A DNA stretch of 64,000 nt. Source: Euonymus europaeus (Eukaryota; Streptophyta; Magnoliopsida; Celastrales; Celastraceae). The position numbers were made by a program, and so were the translations under genes. Shown one piece after another: positions 45,048-56,415 of this stretch. The first letter of the stretch is position 1. Each line of letters opens with the position of its first letter. Under the pieces are notes generated by a model. The model saw nothing but the letters and a program-made list of their open reading frames with translations, was not told the origin of the DNA and did no database searches. The stretch lies in contig OY756962.1 in assembly GCA_963580455.1 (NCBI GenBank), positions 10,062,001 through 10,126,000 on the forward strand. The letters run 5' to 3'.

Positions 45048-47279
45048 TTAATGTTCATCACTTGGTAATTTCAGTGATCCAAATACCTTGTACATAATCG
45101 TTTGTCCCTGCACATTCATAGTTAGTGTACCCTTTTGAACACCAATTTTGGTACCTGCTGTGGCCATGAATGGACGACCAAGAATTAAGGTTAATTTTAC
45201 TTCTGACAAAGGAATCAGCTCCATCTCCAATACTAGAAAATCAGAAGGTAAGATTAATCCGTCAACTTTGACTAAGACATCTTCCAGAATACCCCTAGGG
45301 TATTTGATTGATCTATCTGCCAACTGGATGCTCACAGAGGTCGCCTTTAGTTCCCCTATATTCAAAGATTCAAAAATAGAAAAAGGCATTAGATTGACAG
45401 ATGCACCTAAGTCAAGAAGAGCTTTCTCAAACCTGTGACCCCCAATGATACAAGGGATAGTAAAACTGCCCGGATCTTTTAGCTTGGGAAGGAGTTTGCT
45501 TTGTAGAACAGCTGAAACTTTCTCAGAAACCTTAATCATTTCAAACTCTTTGAACTTCCTCTTATTTGTGCACAAATCCTTGACGAACTTTGCATATTTT
45601 GGCATATGTTTGATGGCATCTAAAAGAGGAATGTTAATTTCTACCTTCTTGAAAGTATCCAAGATTCCTTGCATTGGATCTTCTTTCTTTGATTTATGCA
45701 ATCTGCTAGGAAAAGGAGCATGTGAAGAAATATAATTTGGAAGGTTACAGTTAACCTGAAGGTTTGGCGTTTCCTGGAAAGGAGTAGCACTGCTGATAGA
45801 ATTTGGATCTAGAACGTCTGGATTGATCATATTGTCAGAGTCAAGGTTCTTCTCTTCTTCTGGCACGCTCATTTTTCCAATTGTTTTCCTTCCCCTCAGA
45901 GTGATTGCTTTAGCATGTTCATTAATCTTAGGGTTGACAACAACTTGGCCAGGAAGCTTTCCAGGTTCTCTTTGATTTAATGCATTGGCTAACTGTCCCA
46001 TTTGTTGTTCCAAATTTGCAATGGCGTTATCAGTTTTCTGCATGAATGCTTGAGTGCTCTGTGCCATAGATGTAACTATATCTTCAATTGATGGTTTTAG
46101 AGGCTCCACTTGAACCCGATGTTGTGGTAATTGAGCAAGGGGTTGTTGCATTGGTTGATTATTACTCCACCTAAAATTTGGATGATTCCTCCATCCTGGA
46201 TTGTAGGTTGGAGCAAATGGATCATTCCTTGGCCTTTGCATTTGGTTTTGATTCTGATTTGGATAAGTACCGAATGAATTTATTTGTGCATCCAAGACCT
46301 CAACTTCATTTTGTGGACAACTTTCCATAGCATTTCCATGTGTACTGCACAAAGCACACACTTGAGAGCCTGGAACGATTAACGGCTTCACCATATTTGT
46401 CAAGTTTGCAATTTGGGCTTCCATGTTTGAACTTGATTGTGCTTCGTAGATTTCAGCCCTTTTCTGAGTTTCTCTCACTCTGTTGTAGCTCCATTGTTGA
46501 GAATTAGTTGACAGAGTTTCGAACATCTCCCTGGCTTGTCCGACATTGTTATTCATCAATCCACCACCAGATGTGGCGTCCACCATTTTACAATCTGAAT
46601 CTAGCATCCCTTCATAAAAATATTGCATTAGTAGCGATTCTTGAATATTATGATGAGGACAAGAGCTTAAGAGCGTCTTGTATCTCTCCCAATATTCGTG
46701 GAACACTTCTCCATCATTTTGTTGGATGCTCACTATCTCTTTCCTTATTTTATTTGTCTTTTGGGCTGGAAAGAATTTCATCAAGAACTTGTTTGCCAAA
46801 TCTTTCCATGTTCTAATTGAGGCTCTTGGTAAAGAGTGAAGCCATTTCTTTGATTGTTCATTCAGACTAAATGGAAATAATCGCAGATGAACCTGCTCAT
46901 CAGTTAATTTAATTGTGGAACAAACATCAGAGAATTCTTTAAGATGCATGTGAGGATCTTCTCCAGCATGGCCTAAGAACGTAGGCAACAAATCAATCAT
47001 TCCCGACTTTAGTTCAAAGTTGTCTACAGTAGTCTGGGGATAGACAATGCATGAAGCTTGATCTGCTGCTTGAGGCATAGAGAAATCCTTAAGTGGCTTG
47101 TTCATGTTATCTGGTTCTTCTTCCATTTGAACTAGGGCTGTGGGACTTGTAGTTTGTGATGACAAAGGTGATCTCTCTGGAGTGCGATGGTCTCTTTGAC
47201 AAAATAAACTGATATCCGCTAATTTTGTGTTTAACGAAATGTCGTCACTCGATAAGTTCTCAAGATTTGAGCTGGACAT
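45048..47279 (-). CDS. Athila gag and protease
   Basis: 743 codons, open from ATG 47279 to a stop at 45048. A gag core is seen (WLHSLPRASIRTWKDLANKF, EYWERYKTLLSSCPHHNI). Next come a zinc-finger-like CALCSTHGNAMESC, the Athila signature NPGWRNHPNFRWSNN, a Gln-rich stretch, and an aspartic protease near the C-terminus with DLGASVNLMPFS and LGRPFMATAGTKI. The length is usual for Athila gag-protease, and no lesion is seen until the stop. In many Athila elements pol continues in the same frame, as it does here after the stop. It would form particles and cut the polyprotein. Confidence 0.88.
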   Translation of the reverse strand: MSSSNLENLSSDDISLNTKLADISLFCQRDHRTPERSPLSSQTTSPTALVQMEEEPDNMNKPLKDFSMPQAADQASCIVYPQTTVDNFELKSGMIDLLPTFLGHAGEDPHMHLKEFSDVCSTIKLTDEQVHLRLFPFSLNEQSKKWLHSLPRASIRTWKDLANKFLMKFFPAQKTNKIRKEIVSIQQNDGEVFHEYWERYKTLLSSCPHHNIQESLLMQYFYEGMLDSDCKMVDATSGGGLMNNNVGQAREMFETLSTNSQQWSYNRVRETQKRAEIYEAQSSSNMEAQIANLTNMVKPLIVPGSQVCALCSTHGNAMESCPQNEVEVLDAQINSFGTYPNQNQNQMQRPRNDPFAPTYNPGWRNHPNFRWSNNQPMQQPLAQLPQHRVQVEPLKPSIEDIVTSMAQSTQAFMQKTDNAIANLEQQMGQLANALNQREPGKLPGQVVVNPKINEHAKAITLRGRKTIGKMSVPEEEKNLDSDNMINPDVLDPNSISSATPFQETPNLQVNCNLPNYISSHAPFPSRLHKSKKEDPMQGILDTFKKVEINIPLLDAIKHMPKYAKFVKDLCTNKRKFKEFEMIKVSEKVSAVLQSKLLPKLKDPGSFTIPCIIGGHRFEKALLDLGASVNLMPFSIFESLNIGELKATSVSIQLADRSIKYPRGILEDVLVKVDGLILPSDFLVLEMELIPLSEVKLTLILGRPFMATAGTKIGVQKGTLTMNVQGQTIMYKVFGSLKLPSDEH

Positions 47280-47602
47280 TCATGTATCTGCAAAATAAGA
47301 AAAATAACAATATAAATGAACTACTTAGGTGGCGAGGCCAACCATGAAAAAAAATGATGTTAGTAAATATTAAGCATATTAATAGGCGGTAGAACCAGCC
47401 ATTAATATTAACAGATATATACATATATCAACAACAGTAGGTGGTTGAACCAGCCATTAATAGAAAACAAAATGGGGCTTTAAGCCAACCACGTTAAATA
47501 ATAACATGTAATGTAAAACCTTCCATGTAGGAGGTGCTAACAACAAAAATAAATAAATAAATTATATACAAGAGTTAGATGACATTATATTAGATAATCA
47601 CA
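47280..47602 (-). other. Athila leader between the primer binding site and gag
   Basis: No coding. Contains a short diverged repeat around the motif GAACCAGCCATTAATA (plus strand, about 47389-47462), seen two to three times. Confidence 0.4.
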
Positions 47603-47620
47603 TCCCCGGCAACGGCGCCA
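47603..47620 (-). other. Athila primer binding site (tRNA-Asp type)
   Basis: Minus strand TGGCGCCGTTGCCGGGGA, five bases from the LTR edge. It matches the 3' end of plant tRNA-Asp including CCA. Confidence 0.85.
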
Positions 47621-47625
47621 AAAAT

Positions 47626-49144
47626 TGTTATGTCATTAGTAACAATTTAAAATATACTTACAAATGTACAATTAATATATAGTGAACAAGTAAGAGTCGA
47701 TCCCAGAAGGAGTGATGCTAATAGATATATAATCTAAAACTTGAATATAATTGATACAATTATAAAAGGGGGAAAAAGGGGGTGTTAAATATTGTAATAG
47801 ATAAAAATTAAGACAAAGAAATTGACATTGAGAACAAGAATGAGAATTGATATTAATGAAAACAATAGCTAAGACTCACAATCCACCACAAAACATTCAA
47901 ACAACTTATAAGAAATAATAGACTAACAATTTTAACAAGCATATGATGACAACATTCACAACAAGGTCAAGGCCAAACTCAAGTTGTATGATTCTCTCTT
48001 AATTGCATGTAAAGTGTATGGCGTCTCCCTCATTACGTGTATTCGAAATCTAGCATGACGTCTACATCAATCAACAATCAAGAATCCAATAAGAGCAAAG
48101 AGAATATGAATGTCACAAGAATCCTAATACATGGTATTTGTACTTAGGTATTCAAGAATTGATTTTTCATAATTCATTTTCAACTGAATTATATGTTGCA
48201 AGAAAGAACATATTCAACAAGGCAATTTACCATGTTCTACAACAATTAATTCTAATACATGCTTCAAAGTTAGCTACTCAAAGAAACACAATACTAGAAC
48301 TCACATAACATGGAAAAATCAAAATCATCATGCTTGTAGAAATTGAAATCCACACAACTTATAAAATTGAAAGCATGCTTAGGGCTTCAAGACAAGCCCT
48401 AAATAACAAGATTTTAGTTATACATAACCAACTAAAACATGAAACATAAAAACATAATTACAAACACAGGCCTTGTTTTCTTCTTCTTCTACTCCTTCTT
48501 CTCCTAGCTCTCCCTCCTAGCTCTCTTCTTCTACTCCTTCTCCTCTATATTTATAGAGAAAATGAGCACATAGTGGAGGCGTTAGTGCCATATTTTGGTG
48601 GTGGATTTTCCATCAAATTCGTGTGGTGGATTGTCCATTCTTTGAATGGAAATGGTATCATCAATGACATCAACTTCGAATTTACACACTAATCTTGTAA
48701 CTGCATTCTGGGCTTAAACGAAGCCTATTATGAATTCAAACCCTTCATCAATATTGTAGATACAAATGTGTAGATAATTATGGAATTTTGAATCACTCAA
48801 TGTGGATATCAGAAGCTCAAGTTATGGGCTTCTAAAGGTCTGGTCTTCAAAAAGAAATTCTGCTTCGGATATAACTTCCAAACTTGACTTCGAGGCAACC
48901 TTTAGAGGCCCAAACGAACTCCGATTTTTGTGAACCAGCACTTCCCTCAAATCTTGACGTGTCCTCTAAAATTTTTTTGAAGATCAAATCTCATTCGAAC
49001 AGCTCTTACTACCTCTTAACCTGCAAAACATCCAAGAAGGTCTTAAGTACAATAATCTTGAAAATTCAGCTTTTAAGCACAATTTCTTGACATTGCTTTG
49101 GTAGTATTTTATCACTTTAAAAATGTATATTCTGGCACTTATTA
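47626..49144 (-). repeat. 5' LTR of the Athila element
   Basis: TGTTATGTCATT...GGCACTTATTA, 1519 bases. Its outer end reads TTA where the other LTR has TCA, one change from the canonical end. Followed directly by the GTACT target duplication. Confidence 0.9.
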
Positions 49145-49810
49145 GTACTCGACAGGGATATCCCCATTATTTGAGGGATGCCCGTTTTGATTTGCGCTTC
49201 CATGAACCCCTGGAGACCGATGGTTGTGAAAGCCATTATAATTAGGCGAAGCTCTTGTCTGTGTCTCAATTGGGACAACTAACCTCCTAAGTTCATCAAG
49301 TAACTGTTCATTAGCGTCATTATGCCTCTTAAGCATGGACTCGAGTTGAACAACCACCTCCCTAGTAGTCTGTCTAGCCAAGGGACTAGTCAACTCACCA
49401 AGCGCATGATTGACATCATTAATTACTCGATCGGCTTCAAAATGGGAAAATTCATTAACGAACGTCCCTACATGGTTAATTCCTCAACAAATCTACTCAG
49501 TATTGTGTTTTTGGCCTTCAAGCACTTGTACAGTACTTGTTACCATATTTTCTCGAATGCGAGCACTATTTGTCTTCACTACACTTTCATGATCTTGAAA
49601 GTGTGGCTTAAGAAGTTCGACCAACTCATAAAACATTTTAGGAAAAATCTCCTCCAAACGACCAGAGTCACAAAAGGCTTCTTTCTGCATATTGGCATAT
49701 TAAGATTCATCATTCTCACTCAGGCGTTCCTCGCCCTCCATGTCACATTCTATAATGGTATTTGAACTTCCATCTGTCAGGTGATTGCATCTAGAACTCC
49801 TTTTAGACAT
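49145..49810 (-). pseudogene. Element C gag, N-terminal part
   Basis: ATG at 49808-49810 follows the primer binding site by about 10 bases. The frame encodes MSKRSSRCNHLTDGSS, then stops at about 49700. It resumes with MQKEAFCDSGRLEEIFPKMF and, nearer the Athila junction, QTTREVVVQLESMLKRHNDA and a Pro/Asn-rich stretch. The helical, charged character suits a gag N-terminus. It was continuous with 37979-38147 before the Athila insertion. Confidence 0.65.
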
Positions 49811-49820
49811 TTTTTTTGGT

Positions 49821-49838
49821 CTCCAACTGTGGTCGCCA
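49821..49838 (-). other. Primer binding site of element C
   Basis: Minus strand TGGCGACCACAGTTGGAG, four bases inside the LTR edge. The TGGCGACC start fits a tRNA 3' end with CCA; the exact tRNA is not assigned. Confidence 0.65.
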
Positions 49839-49842
49839 AACT

Positions 49843-50391
49843 TGTTCCTAGTAGAAAAATTTATGATAAATTCGAATTCGAAAGACTCGAATGTTATATG
49901 AATGAGGTCGCCAGATACGTGACACGTATCAATCGACGAAACTAAATAATCAAAAGGGGTATATGGTCCTAACCTTGCTTCAACTAAGAAGACTTTGAAC
50001 GAAAATTTAAACTAGAATTCTAGCCGATTAAAACAAAAGTAACTAAAATAATTCTAACTACTCGGATATAAACGCGAACTAAATCAAAGGGCAAAGTAGA
50101 ACTATTGTGATTAGCTACTAAATTAAACACTAACATTGAATCGATGAAAACTAAGCGATAGTCTAAGAAAACTAGAGCAATTTGAAAGTAGAAACTCATG
50201 GATCTGGTTCTAGACCCTTTCTTCCTTCTCTTCGAGTCCTTTTATAATTTGCTGAAGGACCTTGTGATTGGATACTCTCCCAACCGTTTGTAACTGTCTT
50301 TTTTGGACATTGGGCTTTGTTGAGTGAGCCTTTTCTTTTGACCCCTTTGTGGGCCATTCTTTTGGGCTCTAGTGATTTTATGGCGGCAACA
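49843..50391 (-). repeat. 5' LTR of element C
   Basis: TGTTCCTAGTAG...TATGGCGGCAACA, 549 bases, next to the primer binding site. The last 20 bases recur at 23719-23739. The following AATGG would be the target duplication, but its partner is lost. Confidence 0.75.
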
Positions 50392-50461
50392 AATGGAAAT
50401 CTTCAAACTATCAGTTAAGGGTGAAGAATTCCATATCAATGTTATGGAAGAGCCCAACCAC
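50392..50461. other. Junction between element C and the copia element
   Basis: About 70 bases of unassigned sequence. I see no copia domain in it, so the copia 5' truncation lies near 50461. Confidence 0.4.
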
Positions 50462-50982
50462 CTCTTGGGCTAATACGGTTAACACCGTTGCTTATTTGAT
50501 TAATCGAAGTCCTTCAATTCCACTTGAGAATAAATTTCCTTAAGAAGTTTGGAGCGGTAAAGAGGTAAAACTTTCACACCTTCGAGTATTTGGTTGTGTT
50601 TCTTATGTACATGTTGATTCTGATGATCGCAGCAAGCTTGATCCTAAATCGAAGATGTGTTTCTTCATTAGTTATAGAGATGAGCAATATGGCTACAGGT
50701 TTTGGGATGAGCAGAACCGGAAGATTGTCAGAAGTCGGAATGGAATCTTTCATGAGAGTGTGATGTACAAAGATAAATCAGAAGTTGATGTGAAAGCAAT
50801 GCAAGAGCCTGAAATGGTTCATATCAGTATTCTAGAGTCTGCATCAGTTGAGTAGGAAGTGGGCATTCCTCTTATTCCACGGGATGATGATGATGAACCA
50901 ACCACTCCACTAGTTGCTCTACGGAGGTCTAATAGAACAGTAAGAGCACCTGAACATTATTCTCCTTATTTATATTATATCT
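50462..50982 (+). pseudogene. Copia integrase C-terminal part
   Basis: NTVAYLINRSPSIPLENKFP followed by a stop, then HLRVFGCVSYVHVD, KLDPKSKMCFFISYRDEQYGYR and RSRNGIFHESVMYKDK: the end of a copia integrase and the linker to RT. Another stop lies at about 50852. The segment ends at the target duplication ATATC (50978-50982) of the solo LTR. Confidence 0.8.
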
Positions 50983-53313
50983 GTGAAACCCCGACCAAAA
51001 AATGTTGTGAAATTTTTGAGTTTTGAACAAAAGGGGAAAACTGAACTAGGCCTACCAGGGGGCACCTAGGCGCTGCGCCTAGTCCAGTGAGAGGCAAGTG
51101 AGGAAGAATACCAAAAGAAGAGGCACTGGACTGGGCGCACCTCAGGGCGCCTAGGCGTAGCTCCTAGTCTAGTGAGCTCCAGTGGGTGAGAAGCAAAGAG
51201 GGAGATCAGAGGATGAGAAACTGGACTGGGCGCACCTCGGGGCACCTAGGCACAGCGCCGAGTCCAGCAAGCACTAGATGGGCGCGCAGGAAGGAAAAAT
51301 TCAAACTGGACCAGGCGCACCACAGGGCGCCTAGGCGCTGCGCCCAGTCCAGTGGGAGAGAGGAAATGGAGTAGGCGCAGAGGCGCCTAAGCGCCCGCCA
51401 AGGTGCACCTCCCTTGGTCGTGAAATCCCCACACGCCCAGGATGGCGCCTAGAGCAGTGCCTCTGGTTCCTTAAGTAAGACCAGAGCGTCTAGGCGCAAC
51501 CCGATTTTTCTAAAAGGGCTCTAACGAGCCAGTTGAGGGATTTTTGGTTGGTTTTAGTTTCAGAGAGAGAGAGACGATTCTAGAGAGAGAAGGGCATTTG
51601 AGGTGATTCTTGAAGATTGAAACTTAGTTTTGGAGATTTAGAGAGGATTCAAGGAAGATTCAAGCTTTGGAGGTAAGATTTCTTGATTTTCCATTTCTAG
51701 GGTTTTTGAGTAGATCTTGTTAGTTGTGTTTAGAATTAATTCCTATGGTTTAGATATGTTGATTCTAGGTCATATGTGGTTGTATATGTAGGTTTGATTC
51801 TTATTTTGGAGTTGAGTTTCATAAGTTTGAGGTTTGGGGGTTTGAAAGGAACCCTAGAGAGAGAAAGTAAGTTTTCTCAATTTAGTTGTTTAATTCATGA
51901 TGGATATGATATGTTGAGATGTTTGGATGATTAAATGAGTATGACATTGTGTAAATTGGTTAGGTTTGGTGGAAACGGGGTTTAAACCCTAATTGTGAGA
52001 TTTGTGAATTGCTCGACACGAGGTAGGGGATTTCGAACCATTCTTTCTATCGTTATTCTCAATATTTTAAGAGCGTTTCGATTCCTCATTGGTCATTTTA
52101 TTTGTGTTTCCGCCTTAATTGCTTCTAAGGGGAAATGAACATTGCTTGTGGAATATTGTTGATTTTGATGTTGCATGACCCGATGGTGTGTGTTCCATCA
52201 CCTATGAACACGATGTGATTTCCGTTCATGCATCATGGTAGTTATGTATATATATATATAGGATGTTCATATATATATATATATATATATATCTTTTCGG
52301 CATGACATGGCATAAATGCATTAGTGTTGCATTGGGGACCGGGTATGGACTCGGGGCTTCTTAGGTTTCTTGAAAGCTACTTGGAGCGATGACGAGGTGA
52401 TGAGAGTTACCAACAAGTCATGTGAACTCCATATAGGATAACGCACTAGAGGTATGGTTAATGAGGGACCTTTTCTGGAATGGTGCGGGCGTGATAGGTT
52501 CACGCATTCGGGTAATCCAAGAGTATTTGATGTTGGAGAGCTTGCTCCTATTCAATATGACATGGTTAGCGACCATGATATTGATGAGTTGAGGTGGTGA
52601 GCTTTGCTCAAGTTCGATATTACATGGAACGAGCCATGGTATCGATGAGGTGTGCTCATTGAGGGGATTGCTCGAATTGATGTTTTATGTGATTGTTGAG
52701 TATACGTGCTTGTACTAGTTTTCATATTGTTGCATAACTTACTATTTCGGATTCGGCCTTTATACTTTTTACCCCACTGAGCTTCTTGCTCACTCTCTAC
52801 TTTCTTTCGCTCACCACAGGTGATACTGGTACAGGTATAGGTACCAGTGGAGCGGATCAGTCATAGCGGTATGTGACATGGATGGCCCTGGGTAGGATGA
52901 GGGTACTAGAGAGATACTCTAAGCATGTATTATGTATATGATGTATGAATGTTTGTTCATGATATTGTTATAACCATTGGCACCAGAGGGTGTATGCATT
53001 GATGTATGCTGAGTATTGATTTTGGTTATATAATATGATGAACTTTGATGATGTGTTTATATTATCAGTTTGTGCATGCTGGTAGTGGATGGCCTGAGGC
53101 CCTAGGATCAGGATTGCATATGATTGAGGCCTGAGGCCTAGCTAGGTTGCTAGTGTGATGGATTGTATATATTGCTGCGCGTTTCTGATGCAGGCGGGGA
53201 CTCTCCAATATACCGGGAGATGCCGCCGGATTTCCGGTCTGCCGGATGATCGCACTAGTGGCCTAGGACGGTGCTGGAGGGTACCCGTGGTGTGCCCGGA
53301 CCGGGGCGTCACA
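50983..53313 (+). repeat. Solo LTR, Tekay/Del type, TSD ATATC
   Basis: TGTGAAACCCCG...GGGGCGTCACA, 2331 bases, flanked by ATATC at 50978-50982 and 53314-53318. Its second half is very like the solo LTR at 35809 (for example around 51890-52200 and 53080-53313). It differs in a GC-rich repeat array at 51047-51480. TA repeats lie at 52239-52292. Confidence 0.9.
51047..51480 (+). repeat. GC-rich degenerate repeat array inside the solo LTR
   Basis: Three or four imperfect units of roughly 70-115 bases, each with ACTGGACTGGGCGCACC, a CGCCTAGGCG-type palindrome and AGTCCAG. It stands out sharply from the AT-rich LTR. It occupies the place where related LTRs have GTCCGGAC palindromes. Confidence 0.75.
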
Positions 53314-53318
53314 ATATC

Positions 53319-54275
53319 TTGTTGACTGATAATGGTAAACCAAAAAGCTTTAAAGAAGCTAAATATGATGTGAATGTGAAGACGTGGGAGTTAGCAATGA
53401 AAGAAGAAATAGATTTTTTTTGGAAGAAGGCTTTGCCACAACAAATGGGTGTACCGGGTCAAGACAGAACATGATAGCAGTAAATGGTACAATGCTAGAC
53501 TTGTTGTGAAAGGTTTCGAAGAAAGGTATGGCATCAATTACTCAGAAATTTTCTCTCCTATTGTAAAGATGTCTATAATCAAAATAGTACTGGGATTTGT
53601 TGCTAGTGAGAATTTACATCTGGAGCAGTTAGATGTAAAGATTGTTTTTCTTCACGATGAATTGGAAGAAGTGATTTATATGCACCAACCGGAAGGATTC
53701 TCAGTATAGGGAAATGAAAAACGTGTGTGTAAACTGAAGAAGAGCTTGTATGGTTTGAAGCATGCTCCAAGACAATGGAATCTGAAGTTTGACAACTTCA
53801 TGATCAGTTCAGGGTACACCAAAAGTGAGCAAGATCATTGTTGCTATTTCAAATAGTTTGATGACTAGTATATTATTTTACTTTTGTATGTCGATGACAT
53901 GTTGATTGCAGGATCAAGCATCAAAGAGATTAATAATCTGAAACAGCAGCTGTCAAGCTAATTTGAAATGAAGGATTTGGGGAATGCTAAGAAAATCCTT
54001 GGAATTAGAATTACAAAAGACAGAACCAAAGGTACTTTAAAACTTTCTCAATCTGAGTATGTGATGAAAGTTTTGAGCAGGTTCAATATGGATAAAGCAA
54101 ATTCAGTTGCTACCTTTGGGGAGTCATTTCAAGCTGTGTAAAGATCAATCACCTAGAAGTGATGAAGAGTTGGAACAAATGAGTAAGATTCCTTATGCTT
54201 ATGCTATTCGTTCCCTTATGTATGCTATGACCTACACTCGACCAGATATTGCTCATGCAGTGGGAATAGTCAGAA
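53319..54275 (+). pseudogene. Copia reverse transcriptase
   Basis: SFKEAKYDVNVKTWELAMKEE, then a shift near 53450, ARLVVKGFEERYGINYSEIF, LDVKIVFLHDELEEVIYMHQ, a stop at 53707, LYGLKHAPRQWNLKFD, the catalytic YVDDML (about 53888-53905) and FEMKDLGNAKKILGIRI. The end reads TRPDIAHAVG and is cut at 54276 by the inverted solo LTR. Stops at 53707, 53854, 53866 and 53959 mark it as dead. Confidence 0.85.
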
Positions 54276-56415
54276 TGTGACGCCTCAACCCGAAATTCAC
54301 GCACTGAGCCGGGAGCGCAACTTTAGACGTACACTCTATCACTACGGACCTCAATACACGTCATCCTAACCCTTATTCTAGTAGAAATTTGGCAGCACCT
54401 CCCCGTAGATCGGAGGGTGCCAACCTGGAGTCGCATACAAATTACACAAGAAATGTAATCAATAATAATTCAGAGCAGTTCCGCAGCCTAACAGGGCCTC
54501 TAGCCATCTGACCACATTCACACTCTAGGGAGGGCGTCAGACCTCCTAATCACATGCAAATAATATGCAAAATATAATCACATCAATATCGTCAACAAAG
54601 ACTATCAAAGTCCACAAATCCGAACCCGTGGTCCATCATCCGAGTATGGGAGTCCCGATCACACGGCATACACTCCCGACCATTCATCCAACATACCAAA
54701 AAGGTATTTAAGCAACATAATATTCAACCAAAAAAGTACTAAATGTACTCAATTCATAACCAAGGTTCTCACATAAAAAAATACAAATCCTAGTGCTCCT
54801 AGGGTGGCCTTCCATGTCACGCCGCCTCCTACTGATCCGCAGCCCGATTCTCAGTACCAGTCTCACCTGAAGGATAGAAGAAAGGAGGTAGGGTGTGCAG
54901 AAGGCTCAGTAGGAAAATATGGAGAAACATCAAGATTATAAGGCTGAATATTGAAACAAGCACAATGCAACAAAATGACATCCAAAATGTCACAACAAAG
55001 TATAATCAAAAGCTACACCCTACAACGCCTAGCACCAGTCAACGAATATTCTGAAAAACCATCGCAATGGGAATCCCGATCCAGAACAACTATAGGTGCA
55101 CCATCGCAATGGGAATCCCGATCCCGGCAACAATGTGCCCATTCGGTACCCAACATCACACAAAAATAGAACCTAAGGATACTACGAGTCCATACTCGTA
55201 GACCCAATGCATCTATAACACATGTCTAATTATGTCATGCACAAGAATTTTATATATAAAACAATCCTATATATATACGTAACTACATGATTCATGAATG
55301 AGGATTATCATGCCCAATAGATGATTAAGCATTAAAGGGTATGTAATTAATCAATACTCAACAACAAGGTTCGTTCTTCCTAAGGAACAATTAGGCAAGA
55401 ACAAAAATATTAATGACCAATGAAGAAATACAACCGCTCTTTAGAGAACAAATGATACAATACGAAAATGGGTTAAGAATTCCTACCTCATTACCCAAGC
55501 AAAAGTTTACCAACTCAAATTCCAAAACTAGGGTTTCGACCTATTCTCCCAACCTATCGATTTCAACAAACCAATCCCATATACTCATATCAATAACATC
55601 CATATACCATAAAACATGAATTTAATCACAAATCCAAAGAGACATAGCATCTCTCTCTAGGATTTCACCAAATCCTCCAAACTCCACCCAAATTTGAAAC
55701 TCAACCTAAACCAATGATCAAACCTAGTAAAACAATCACAAATAACCCTAGAATCAACATATCTAAGCCCTACATTGCATCTATTACAGAATCAAACGAA
55801 ATCTAGAAAAACCTCAGATTTTCCAAAACTAGAAAAAACTTACTTGAATCTTGGAAATCTCCTCCAAATCTTGTTTAAATCTTCAATCCAAGCTCCAAAT
55901 CTTCAATAATCTCTCAAAACCTCACTTTCCCATTCTAATTTTCTCTCCCTCTCTCTCTAAAATCGGCTTCTCCAAGAAGAATAACGAAAATGGCTCGAGT
56001 AACATCACTTAACAACTCGGGGAGCGCCTAGGCGCATTGGGCTTAAATTCTGGGTTGAACTCCTTGTTATGACCGTTCCTCTGGGCGTGCACAAAAAGTT
56101 CGCCTAGGCATCCCAGCCTTAGATTTTTCACCATTTTTTCCATAAGCTACTGTCCTGTGCGAACTTTTGTACACGCCTAGGCATGTGGACTTATTTTTTT
56201 CAACTTTGTCTCGGTCTTAGCTTCAATTTGTTATATTATGGGTCCTAAATGGACATCGGTGTCAAAATTTATGACCCTTTTTGTGAACCTAGTTCAAAAA
56301 CGATTATTTACGGTCTTATACAACTCAAATGGTTCATAACCTCTTCGAATCCATTTCCAACAACTTATAACCCAAAATTTAAGCATACTTAATATTTTTG
56401 GGTTAGGGTTTCACA
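54276..56415 (-). repeat. Solo LTR, Tekay/Del type, reverse orientation, TSD CAGAA/CAGCA
   Basis: On the plus strand TGTGACGCCTC...GGGTTTCACA, 2140 bases, the reverse complement of the other Tekay-type LTR ends. Flanks CAGAA (54271-54275) and CAGCA (56416-56420) differ at one base. Contains CGCCTAGGCG-type palindromes at 56022-56190 and a CT-rich leader complement at 55935-55965. Confidence 0.85.

Larger units (their letters stand above)
38153..49144 (-). mobile_element. Complete Athila-lineage Ty3/gypsy element, TSD GTACT
   Basis: Flanked by GTACT at 38148-38152 and 49145-49149. 5' LTR 47626-49144, primer binding site 47603-47620, gag-protease 45048-47279, RT/RNase H 43365-44618, integrase 42007-43341, an ORF in the env position 40452-41318, 3' LTR 38153-39384. 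The gag wording (NPGWRNHPNFRWSNN), DLGASVNLMP protease and RT fit Athila. It sits inside gag of element C, so it is younger than that element. Confidence 0.9.
23719..50391 (-). mobile_element. Element C: decayed Tat-lineage Ty3/gypsy element, host of nested insertions
   Basis: In minus order: 5' LTR 49843-50391, primer binding site 49821-49838, gag in three pieces (49145-49810, 37979-38147, down from 35803), protease, RT, RNase H and integrase down to about 28530, an antisense plant-mobile-domain pseudogene (23880-26851, plus strand) and a 20-base remnant of the 3' LTR (23719-23739). Interruptions are 27271-28498, 29926-31258, 35809-37973 and 38153-49144. Without them the element is about 11 kb. 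RT and gag wording (KDEYPMPVVDLLVDSAAG, IRQTINSNTWARP) fit the Tat clade. Confidence 0.75.

Noticed and set aside
51047..51480. CpG island of a host promoter
   Set aside because: The GC-rich block is inside a solo LTR with precise target duplications and has no gene behind it.
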